The notes below the pieces were generated by a model, which saw only the letters and a program-made list of their open reading frames with translations, searched no databases and was not told the origin of the DNA. Both the position numbers and the translations under genes were made by a program. This document shows positions 1 to 5,749 of a DNA stretch of 8,187 nucleotides, piece by piece. The DNA lies in assembly GCA_023424355.1 (NCBI GenBank), contig JAFAEA010000335.1, positions 1-8,187 of the forward strand. The letters run 5' to 3'. This DNA comes from Chloroflexota bacterium. Lineage in GTDB: Bacteria > Chloroflexota > Chloroflexia > Thermomicrobiales > UBA6265. The first letter of the stretch is position 1; each line of letters starts with the position of its first letter.

Positions 1-1136
1 ACCGGTGCGAGTTCGCCGAGCGAATACAGCCCGATAAACGGCAGATCGGGCAGCACTTCCACCACGGCGGCGGCATCGTGATCGTTGCGACCAAACATGT
101 TGGTGCCCCTCCCCTTGCAACTGCTCAGTAGTCCGCCGATCAGGCGGCGATCAAGATGCACAAAGTACCCGAGGCGATCGTACAAATCCTGAGTTGCCAG
201 CGGCAGATCTCGCTTGAGGAACTGCACCGATTGCCCTTGCCGGGGAATACCGCCAACCAAAATCGTGCCGGTTTCCGGATCGACATCCAGGATGCCGCGA
301 GCCACGAAGTCCTCCCGGTGGAAGTCATCCTGATATTCATCCATGGGCAGGCCGATCATGAGATCGGAGACGGAGAGATCCGCGTTCTCGGGGAGATCCA
401 GCGTGTCGTTCAGCACATCCAGCGCCGGCCGGTTGGAAATAGTGATGAGGCGATTGTGTTCCACACTTGTCATGGTCCACATTTCGCCGATTGGGGTGCC
501 TCCCTGGCTTACCCGCACCAGCAGATCGTAGGGACCTTCCAGTGTCAGCGCGACCGCTCCACGCTGATAGATGTGCTCATCGAGGAACACCCACGCCTTG
601 CGATCGCTGCGCGATGTGCTGGCGAGCGAGCCGATCATGGGGATACCCGGCGCGGAATCTCGCAGGCCGATCAATGTGAGCTGGGCATCGGTACGATACG
701 GATCGCTGAACATGATGATGCCGTTGACATCATCCTTCTCCACCTCATCGCCCCACGGCCAGGATGTTGGCACCTCGCCGATGTACAACGGCGTGAGCAC
801 GGCTCCCGGTAGCCACAAGGCCATGATGGAGATTCCGGCGGCGGATTCATGACAACAGGTGCCGGAGATAACACCAGAACTCGAGGTGCCGATAAAGGTA
901 GTGCAGCCCGTTTGCTGGCGAATGGTATCGACAATCTCAGGGTAATAATCGCTCCAGGCTGCCGAGATGAACCCGATGACCAGATCCGGTGCAACTGCTG
1001 CAGAGGCCATCACCTGGGTGATCACCTTGTTTGCGGCTACCTGCCAATCGGGGGCGAAACTGATGCCGGTTCGCGCCCTCGGCCCATCGTCTACATCGCC
1101 AGAATCATTCGTATGGGATGGTCGATTGGGCACCAT
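1..1136 (-). CDS. FIST N- and C-domain protein, C-terminus cut by window edge
   Basis: The frame stays open from an ATG at 1136 to the left edge (378 codons), so the stop lies outside the window. Residues about 23-190 match a FIST N-terminal domain: a beta strand with DLVIGFIS (51-58), then FIGTSSSGVISG (81-92), where these proteins have the small-residue 'GCSTAG'-like turn, then GISIMALWLPG (101-111). The second half matches FIST_C: a Cys-containing SCKGRG (C340) and, near the edge, IGLYSLGELAP, the family's closing 'GE.AP' motif. Probably only the last few residues are missing. FIST domains are proposed small-ligand sensory modules, often in signal transduction proteins; here no kinase, cyclase or F-box part is visible, so the protein may be FIST-only. 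The frame extends upstream without a stop to about 1288 but has no ATG there; GTG at 1145 is an alternative start. No strong Shine-Dalgarno precedes the ATG. Family call is confident; ligand and role are unknown. Confidence 0.85.
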   Translation of the reverse strand, partial: MVPNRPSHTNDSGDVDDGPRARTGISFAPDWQVAANKVITQVMASAAVAPDLVIGFISAAWSDYYPEIVDTIRQQTGCTTFIGTSSSGVISGTCCHESAAGISIMALWLPGAVLTPLYIGEVPTSWPWGDEVEKDDVNGIIMFSDPYRTDAQLTLIGLRDSAPGIPMIGSLASTSRSDRKAWVFLDEHIYQRGAVALTLEGPYDLLVRVSQGGTPIGEMWTMTSVEHNRLITISNRPALDVLNDTLDLPENADLSVSDLMIGLPMDEYQDDFHREDFVARGILDVDPETGTILVGGIPRQGQSVQFLKRDLPLATQDLYDRLGYFVHLDRRLIGGLLSSCKGRGTNMFGRNDHDAAAVVEVLPDLPFIGLYSLGELAP

Positions 1137-1332
1137 GATAAACACGTCTCTACTGAAAATTGGTGGCTGCAGATCGCAGATAGAGGCATCATACCCCCGA
1201 TATTCGAATTGTGGGGAGATTCTGGGCAAAACTGCACGAAACCCACTAATTACCCTGGTGCAGGTACTGCTAATTCCGCCTTGCAGACATCAGGTTTACA
1301 TAGCTCCTGAACGAACGCCATCGACCTTCGGG

Positions 1333-1369
1333 CAACAGAAATGGCCCGGAAACGTATTCCCGGGCCATT
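1333..1369 (-). terminator. Rho-independent terminator after ispH
   Basis: A 10-bp perfect inverted repeat (1340-1349 with 1360-1369, core GGCCCGG) has a 10-nt loop. On the minus strand it lies 30 bp past the ispH stop and is followed by the U-rich TTCTGTT. On the plus strand a run of five T follows at 1376-1380 but is 6 nt away from the stem, so action in that direction is weaker. It separates ispH from the FIST gene. Confidence 0.65.
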
Positions 1370-1398
1370 GTGATGTTTTTGAGAAGCCATGGATCGTG

Positions 1399-2403
1399 CT
1401 AGAAGCTCGGCACGTAATCCGGATCGACCGGGCGGATGCCGCCTTCCGGTGCTTCGTAGCCGCGTTCGACGAGGTACGCCACCACTTCCTCGATCACATC
1501 ATCTGGCGTGGAGGCGCCGGCGGTGATACCGATATTGCCATCGGCAACGGTATCCAGCCATTCCTGCTTGATATCTTCCGGGCGTTCGATGTGATAGCTG
1601 GTAACACCCATCTGGTTACCAACATCGGCCAGGCGAGCGGTGTTGGAGCTCTTCTTGCCACCGATGGCCAGAATGAGATGGGCCTTGCTGGTGAGTTCCT
1701 TCAGCGCGTTTTGGCGCTCCGTGGTGGGTTCGCAAATGGTGTTGCAGAGTCGGAACTCGCCACCTTCCGGAATCACCATATTCTGGAGTTCATTGCTGAA
1801 TTCCATGAGTTCGGCGATGTTCTTGGTGGTTTGGCTCACCAATGCCACCTTGCGCGGCGGCACGATAGCTCCGGGCTCCTTGCTGCCGCGCGGCGCGTTC
1901 CAGGGGAGATCCTCAATATGCTTGGCCGCACAACTCTTGGTGGTGTTTGCCCAGGCCAGCACGCCCTTGACTTCCGGGTGGTAGGAATCGCCATACATCA
2001 CGATGTAGTAGCCCTGGCGCACAAGCTTTTGGGCCAGGCGCTGCACCTTGATCACCAGCGGACAGGTGGTATCGATGAGTTCCATATTGTTGGCCTTGGC
2101 CTGCTCGGCCAAATGCGGGCCCATGCCGTGGGCGGTGATAGCCACGCGATTGAACCCCTGACCCTTGGCTTCATCTACCGAAGTGGCACCAACCACACCG
2201 TGGCTGCGGAGCCGATCTACCACCTGTGGGTTGTGGATGATATCGCCGATTGGGGCGACTCGAGATTCTGGCGAGGCGGCTTCTTCGATGAGATTCACCG
2301 CGCGTCGCACGCCCCAGCAATAGCCGAGTTCCTGTGCGACAACAATTTTGCGCTCACCGGTTGGCTTGGTTGGATTCGGAGTGGTTGCGGAAACGGTTGC
2401 CAT
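1399..2403 (-). CDS. ispH: 4-hydroxy-3-methylbut-2-enyl diphosphate reductase (IspH/LytB)
   Basis: This is the last enzyme of the non-mevalonate (MEP) pathway. It reduces HMBPP to IPP and DMAPP in the cytoplasm with a [4Fe-4S] cluster. All three cluster cysteines are visible: C29 in GYCWGV, C114 in DTTCPLV and C224 in NTICEPTTERQ. Active-site signatures are also present: H58 (IHN), H92 (AHG), H142 with E144 (YHPEVKG), TERQ (228-231), the KKSSNT stretch (250-255) and ITAGASTPD (293-301). At 334 aa it is slightly longer than the E. coli enzyme, mainly because of a polar N-terminal extension of about 20 residues before the first strand. The ATG at 2403 is preceded by an AGGA-like site about 10 nt upstream. 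The deacetylase stop is 42 bp upstream with no terminator between, so the two genes are probably one operon, ended by the hairpin at 1340-1369. Confidence 0.97.
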   Translation of the reverse strand: MATVSATTPNPTKPTGERKIVVAQELGYCWGVRRAVNLIEEAASPESRVAPIGDIIHNPQVVDRLRSHGVVGATSVDEAKGQGFNRVAITAHGMGPHLAEQAKANNMELIDTTCPLVIKVQRLAQKLVRQGYYIVMYGDSYHPEVKGVLAWANTTKSCAAKHIEDLPWNAPRGSKEPGAIVPPRKVALVSQTTKNIAELMEFSNELQNMVIPEGGEFRLCNTICEPTTERQNALKELTSKAHLILAIGGKKSSNTARLADVGNQMGVTSYHIERPEDIKQEWLDTVADGNIGITAGASTPDDVIEEVVAYLVERGYEAPEGGIRPVDPDYVPSF

Positions 2404-2445
2404 GTATGGAATGTCCTGTGTGTTACCCGGTAGGTGATTTGCAGA

Positions 2446-3822
2446 TCATGCGGAGGCATGGCTCTGTTCACGGCAAGTATACTCGCGGCGATCTTGCGGA
2501 CCGAGTGCCTTGTAGATTTTGCCGGTTTTGGGGTGATACTTCACCAGCGTGAGACCGCTATTGGTAACACCCTCAACATCCAGCTTACCCCAATGATACT
2601 CCGGTAATGGCCAGGGAACGGTAATTGTTTCCGGATTTCCATCACTGGTGTACAAAATGATCCAGCCTTTTTCGATTTCTTCCTGAAGCCGGGCGAAATC
2701 CGGATCGTCGCCGCGAATGCGTGGAATCCAGAGCCTGGCGAACTCGGTGTTGAACCGACTCGGACTGGTGCCGCAGCAGACCAGCATTGCGCCCTCGACA
2801 TTGATCTCGTTGCCATCCCACACAAAGGTGTTGGTGAGATATTCCAGCTTGAGGCCACTCCAACCACCCTCGGGATATGCGCCGTACGGCAATGTGAGCA
2901 CGCCCATGGCAAAGTTGGGATCGTTCGGATCAACCATGTCGCCAATCCAGATATACGGTTCGGCGATGTTGCGGGCAAAATCCTCATCGGTCAATTGCGT
3001 CATATCCACGTGATCGGAGGTGTGGTTACCGATTTCGTAATCGTTAGCCACCAGCCACTGCACTTTCTCTTCGTACCATTCATCCTGTTCATATTCCGGC
3101 CAGGAGAACTTGAAGACCGGGATGGTGGAGAAGTGCGCTGTGGCACCGAAATCCGGATGCGTTTTCGCGAAGCGCTCGATGATTCCGACCGCACAATCCG
3201 GGGAGATGACAAAATCGCCATTCTCATCACGCAGGGGTTGGCCATCCGGGCCCATCTCGAAGCTGAGATGCATGCTGGAACTATCGTCGAAGGTGAGCAC
3301 TGCGGGATGTTTACCCGCCGGAACATCGATGGTGCCGCGCACCACATCGTTCATGCCTACCAGATAGAAATCGTGATCGTAAAGCCACTGGAGATCGTTG
3401 TAGAACTCGTCCACAGTGCGATAAAGGTGCCCTTCGAGGGTCGGATCCTTGACGATGTTGTGATACATGAAGATCGGAATACTGCCGATTTCGTTCGGCT
3501 GGTACTTCACCAACTCTGCCGGGGTGAGATTTCGTGCCTGCGCCGGAGTGGCAAGGGGTGTGGCTGGGCCCGGTGTGAGTGGCGTTGCGGGATTGAGGAT
3601 CGGCGCTGTCCCGACAGGACTCGCTTCGGGCGATGCGCTGTTGAACGGCGATTGCACTCCGTGGGTATCGGCTGCCGGAGGCGGTGTCGCGACAGAACGA
3701 GGAGTCGGGGTTGGGGTCGCGTTATCCCCGCCACAAGCGACGATCACTGGTACAAGCAATATCAGAATGAGTGTCAGCGGAATTATTCTCGCTGAACTCC
3801 TTGTTGTTACACTATTAACCAA
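2446..3822 (-). CDS. Lipoprotein polysaccharide deacetylase (CE4/NodB domain)
   Basis: This is a 458-aa exported lipoprotein. Residues 1-30 form a lipoprotein signal: a short basic N-region, the hydrophobic core IIPLTLILILLVPVIV, and a lipobox ending VAC with C30 as lipid anchor. Residues 31-100 are a low-complexity Thr/Pro/Ala/Ser linker. The catalytic domain starts near 113 (IPIFMYHNI). It shows the CE4 motifs: TFDD (177-180) with the catalytic and metal Asp, the HxxxH zinc motif NHTSDH (H267, H271), and LPYGAYP (311-317) as motif 3. Such enzymes remove acetyl groups from N-acetylglucosamine-type or acetylated exopolysaccharides outside the membrane; which polymer is used here cannot be read. 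The segment 185-225 between motifs 1 and 2 is longer than minimal NodB domains. The start is TTG, with AGGTGG (3832-3827) 4 nt upstream; a better AGGAGG lies too far away. There is no in-frame ATG before the signal peptide. Confidence 0.88.
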   Translation of the reverse strand: MVNSVTTRSSARIIPLTLILILLVPVIVACGGDNATPTPTPRSVATPPPAADTHGVQSPFNSASPEASPVGTAPILNPATPLTPGPATPLATPAQARNLTPAELVKYQPNEIGSIPIFMYHNIVKDPTLEGHLYRTVDEFYNDLQWLYDHDFYLVGMNDVVRGTIDVPAGKHPAVLTFDDSSSMHLSFEMGPDGQPLRDENGDFVISPDCAVGIIERFAKTHPDFGATAHFSTIPVFKFSWPEYEQDEWYEEKVQWLVANDYEIGNHTSDHVDMTQLTDEDFARNIAEPYIWIGDMVDPNDPNFAMGVLTLPYGAYPEGGWSGLKLEYLTNTFVWDGNEINVEGAMLVCCGTSPSRFNTEFARLWIPRIRGDDPDFARLQEEIEKGWIILYTSDGNPETITVPWPLPEYHWGKLDVEGVTNSGLTLVKYHPKTGKIYKALGPQDRREYTCREQSHASA

Positions 3823-3864
3823 ACCGCCACCTGACGAACTCCTCCTCGGTGTGACCCATCACCT

Positions 3865-3892
3865 ATTCTAGGGATAGTTACATTATCTTCAA
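3865..3892 (-). promoter_or_regulatory. Sigma-70-type promoter for deacetylase-ispH
   Basis: On the minus strand a -35-like TTGAAG (3892-3887) is separated by 16 nt from a -10-like TAGAAT (3870-3865). This predicts a start near 3858, about 36 nt before the TTG start codon. It is a sequence match only. Confidence 0.5.
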
Positions 3893-3920
3893 GTACTTCA
3901 CCTGCCGAATATGGTTTCAA

Positions 3921-3962
3921 CATTCCGGTTGTCACCCTCTTTGTATGTCATCCCGGTTGTCA
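3921..3962. repeat. Two 14-bp direct repeats upstream of the deacetylase promoter
   Basis: CATTCCGGTTGTCA (3921-3934) and CATCCCGGTTGTCA (3949-3962) differ at one base and start 28 bp apart. A further TGTCA sits between them at 3946-3950. They lie about 30-70 bp upstream of the -35 of the deacetylase promoter, where an activator would bind. The regulator cannot be named. Confidence 0.5.
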
Positions 3963-3972
3963 TTTAGGCAGC

Positions 3973-4008
3973 AAAAAACGGATGCACACCATGCTGGCGC
4001 GCATCCGT
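3973..4008 (-). terminator. Rho-independent terminator after lplA
   Basis: On the minus strand an 8-bp stem (ACGGATGC at 4008-4001, GCATCCGT at 3985-3978) is followed directly by a run of six U (3978-3973). The loop can form a further small CCA/TGG hairpin. It is 33 bp beyond the lplA stop and ends the lplB-lplA transcript. Confidence 0.8.
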
Positions 4009-4040
4009 AAACTCCTGCTATTGACTGATCTTGCGGGGAA

Positions 4041-4856
4041 CTATGGCAAGGCGTGAACCCACTCTTCGGTATCGTATTTGGTGGCAACCAAATCCTCGAG
4101 ACGGGTGAGTTCTTCTGATCGGAACTCATCTTCAACCAGTCCATAACGCTGGCGGAAGTATCCGATCATGTGATTAATGATCACATCGCGATCGAGATCG
4201 GTCTGCTGGCGAAGCGGAGCCACGCGCTTCTCCGCACTGGTGACACCCTTATCGCTCAGCTTTTCCTTGCCAATGCGAAGAATGCGAGTCAGTACTCCGG
4301 CCGTCATATCGTACGCACAGGTTGTGTGGTGGAGGGCAATGCCCTTTTTGCGAGCCTGGGCGGCACCACCAATTTTGCCGTTGCTGCTGGTGATATCGTT
4401 CAGCGGCACATACCAGGCATCTACCCCGAGTTCGCGAAGGGAATCCAGCACCCAGCTATCAAAGAACTGGTAGCTCTCACCAAAGCTCATGCCCTTCACC
4501 AGCTCCTCCGGAGCGGCGATGGTGTAGGTGATGGCGTTCTGCGGTTCGATGAGCATTGCGCCACCACCGGTCATACGGCGACTGATGGTGACATCCGCCT
4601 CGCGGGCGGCTTCTTCATACACTTCGTTCTTCACGCTCTGAAATCGCCCGATAATCACGGCGTTGCTGCGCCAGTTCCAGAAGCGGATATGTGGTCCGCG
4701 TCGGCCAGCGGCCATTTCATCCAGAAGGACTTCATCCATGGCGTTTTGAGCGCGCGGAGCCAGTTTGGGACTGGGAAGCAGCGTCCATTTCACACTACGA
4801 AATCGCGCTTCCCAATCGGCACGCTGCTCGGCGGTGGGATCCTGACGTTCGATCAT
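4041..4856 (-). CDS. lplA: Lipoate-protein ligase A family, large subunit (LplA-type)
   Basis: The 271-aa protein belongs to the biotin/lipoate ligase fold (BPL_LplA_LipB). Family signatures are visible: RRMTGGGAML (93-102), the adenylate-handling RRxTGGG loop, and NGKIGGAAQARKKG (159-172), whose Lys161 is the expected catalytic lysine. ALHHTTCAYDMT (174-185) matches the strand in lipoate ligases that carries the HHGT-like motif. KRVAPL (210-215) and the C-terminal KYDTEEW (260-266) are also typical. It should activate lipoate or a related acyl group with ATP and attach it to lysines of E2 or H proteins. The protein lacks the C-terminal accessory domain of E. coli LplA; that domain is encoded separately by the gene just upstream, whose stop overlaps this start (ATGA, 4 bp), so translation is probably coupled. 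An octanoyltransferase (LipM-like) role cannot be excluded, but the adjacent LplB-like gene favours a two-part ligase. Confidence 0.85.
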   Translation of the reverse strand: MIERQDPTAEQRADWEARFRSVKWTLLPSPKLAPRAQNAMDEVLLDEMAAGRRGPHIRFWNWRSNAVIIGRFQSVKNEVYEEAAREADVTISRRMTGGGAMLIEPQNAITYTIAAPEELVKGMSFGESYQFFDSWVLDSLRELGVDAWYVPLNDITSSNGKIGGAAQARKKGIALHHTTCAYDMTAGVLTRILRIGKEKLSDKGVTSAEKRVAPLRQQTDLDRDVIINHMIGYFRQRYGLVEDEFRSEELTRLEDLVATKYDTEEWVHALP

Positions 4857-5140
4857 TGTTGGACTCCGTCCAGGGCTCGGCGCACGGCGATCACAATGCC
4901 TTCCGGAGATGTTCCCAGGAGCTCGGTATCCGGATGCAGATCCATGCGAATGCGTTCCGCGAAGCTTTCATCATCCAGATCCACATCCACGCCTTCCAGC
5001 GCATCGGTAAGAGCGGCGTGCTCCTCTTCCGGATAGAGGAAGAAATCGCCGCTGATCACCATATTCTTAAAGCGGCCATCAACGATATCGAAATCCACCA
5101 CTACCAGCTTGCCACCGGGGGTCTTGTACTCGCCGTGCAT
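4853..5140 (-). CDS. lplB: Lipoate-protein ligase accessory C-domain protein (LplB-type)
   Basis: This small protein of 95 aa resembles the lipoate-protein ligase C-terminal domain (Lip_prot_lig_C). EYKTPGGKLVVVDFDI is followed by DGRFKNMVISGDFFLYPEE, the family's 'isGDFF..pee' core; then comes an acidic helix and LGTSPEGIVIAVRRAL near the end. In Thermoplasma acidophilum this domain is a separate protein, LplB, that LplA needs to form lipoyl-AMP; the same split arrangement is inferred here. The ATG at 5140 was chosen because the family tends to begin at this point and AAGAGG (5156-5151) lies 10 nt upstream. GTG at 5146 (two residues longer, 4-nt spacing) is an alternative. The gene overlaps lplA by 4 bp. 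The plus-strand promoter and LexA-like box at 5155-5183 sit directly in its upstream region. Confidence 0.8.
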   Translation of the reverse strand: MHGEYKTPGGKLVVVDFDIVDGRFKNMVISGDFFLYPEEEHAALTDALEGVDVDLDDESFAERIRMDLHPDTELLGTSPEGIVIAVRRALDGVQQ

Positions 5141-5154
5141 TTTCACTTAACCTC

Positions 5155-5183
5155 TTGCGCTGTTCGAACAAGTGTTCTATACT
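5155..5183 (+). promoter_or_regulatory. Plus-strand sigma-70-type promoter for a short transcript
   Basis: TTGCGC (5155-5160) and TATACT (5178-5183) are separated by exactly 17 nt, the ideal spacing, with 4/6 and 5/6 matches to the consensus. Transcription would start near 5190 and run rightward, away from lplB. Both flanking genes are on the minus strand, so this promoter does not serve either of them. It is among the best promoter-like sequences in the window. Confidence 0.55.
5165..5178. promoter_or_regulatory. LexA (SOS) box-like operator
   Basis: CGAACAAGTGTTCT fits the Bacillus subtilis LexA/DinR consensus CGAAC-RNRY-GTTYC at 13 of 14 positions and has the GAAC-N4-GTTC core. It lies in the spacer of the plus-strand promoter and overlaps its -10, the expected place for repression. 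An overlapping perfect palindrome TGTTCGAACA (5161-5170) is also present. The box is about 25 bp upstream of lplB, so it could act on that gene too. That this organism's LexA uses the Gram-positive motif is an inference. Confidence 0.45.
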
Positions 5184-5189
5184 ACCTAT

Positions 5190-5297
5190 GTCACGCCGAT
5201 GGTGAGATATCCCCACCTTTTACGCTCCCATCCGGCAGAGGTGACAACCTTCTCTTCCCGAGCCGCCGGAGTTCCGCCTGGCGGCTCCTTTTGTTTT
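5190..5297 (+). ncRNA. Candidate small RNA with own promoter and terminator
   Basis: A transcript of about 108 nt is predicted from the promoter at 5155-5183 to the terminator at 5260-5297. Its first part can fold into one long interrupted hairpin: 5190-5194 with 5241-5245, 5195-5198 with 5233-5236, 5199-5202 with 5228-5231 and 5204-5206 with 5225-5227. That is 16 pairs, with one-base bulges and an AGAG internal loop. No known RNA family was recognised; SRP RNA, 6S RNA and common riboswitch motifs do not fit. The only reading frame from an ATG (5199-5312, 37 codons) runs through the terminator, has no Shine-Dalgarno site and looks non-coding. The 3' end stops 11 nt before the dinB stop codon on the other strand. 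Existence is inferred from promoter, fold and terminator together. Confidence 0.4.
5260..5297 (+). terminator. Plus-strand intrinsic terminator
   Basis: A perfect 8-bp GC-rich stem (GAGCCGCC at 5260-5267, GGCGGCTC at 5280-5287) with a 12-nt loop is followed by CTTTTGTTTT. The U-rich tract is on the plus-strand side only. On the minus strand the hairpin is followed by GGGAAGAG, so it is a poor terminator for dinB. Confidence 0.7.
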
Positions 5298-5308
5298 CCC
5301 GTAAGGAG

Positions 5309-5749
5309 CTAGCCGATGGCGGCTTCGAACCGGGGCAGGGTTTCTTCTTCGAAGGTGAGATGCAGCTCCACTTCATCGGCGAGGGTGGTTTCACCTTCAA
5401 CCCAGTGCGGGACCTTGCGTTCCCAATCCTTCAGGGTGAGGTTGATGAGCAGGCTTACAAGTTCGCCACGATCCTGAATCAAGCCCTCCAGCAGCTCCTC
5501 CGGAGTGCCTTCCAGCCCGGCAGCATTCACCACAGTTGGCTCATTCTCAATGGCCCGGAGATTCACGTTCTCGCCGCGCATGATTTTCTGCGCACGGGTG
5601 AACATGGCGGCCTCGCGAGCGCGAACTTCCTTGAGTAGAGACAGCGCTTCCGGGGCGAGATCATCCGGAACCGGATTTCCGAGAATCTCGCGTAGGGTTG
5701 TGCTTTCTTCGGTGAGACCTTCGATCAGATCGCGATAGGCATCAAGCAT
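5309..5749 (-). CDS. DinB-fold family protein
   Basis: A 146-aa, mostly helical protein resembling the DinB/YfiT four-helix-bundle superfamily. The best match is the C-terminal half: LEGLIQDRGELVSLLINLTLKDWER (87-111), then VPHWVEGETTLADEVELHLTFEEETLPRF (113-141), which follows the usual 'L..Lt..dW.r...h...G..tl.d.v..h...de.hl..' pattern. DinB proteins often bind a divalent metal through three histidines; here only H130 seems retained, with Leu129 and Phe133 where relatives have His, so catalysis is doubtful. Function is unknown. The ATG at 5749 was chosen because it overlaps the upstream VOC gene by 8 bp, implying coupled translation. The frame extends to an ATG at 5812, but those 21 codons lie within the VOC gene and do not look like a real N-terminus. 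Despite the name there is no link to DNA polymerase IV. Confidence 0.72.
   Translation of the reverse strand: MLDAYRDLIEGLTEESTTLREILGNPVPDDLAPEALSLLKEVRAREAAMFTRAQKIMRGENVNLRAIENEPTVVNAAGLEGTPEELLEGLIQDRGELVSLLINLTLKDWERKVPHWVEGETTLADEVELHLTFEEETLPRFEAAIG

Noticed and set aside
156..812. Plus-strand 218-codon frame at the left end
   Set aside because: It is antisense to the FIST gene, whose motifs are clear on the minus strand.
967..2433. Plus-strand 488-codon open frame opposite ispH
   Set aside because: It lies antisense to a clear ispH and shows no family motif. Composition (many His, Arg, Ile) is that of an antisense shadow of a codon-biased gene.
2995..3795. Plus-strand 266-codon frame opposite the deacetylase
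   Set aside because: The minus-strand gene has a lipobox and all CE4 motifs; the plus frame has no signal.
3817..3859. Fourteen-codon leader peptide upstream of the deacetylase
   Set aside because: Its ATG lies at or just beside the predicted transcription start, so it has no room for a ribosome binding site.
5199..5312. Plus-strand 37-codon ORF inside the candidate small RNA
   Set aside because: No Shine-Dalgarno, runs through the terminator stem, and no recognisable peptide features.
4170..5638. Overlapping plus-strand frames of 288 and 315 codons opposite lplA, lplB and dinB
   Set aside because: They span several real minus-strand genes and an intergenic region, including the plus-strand terminator, and show no recognisable domain.
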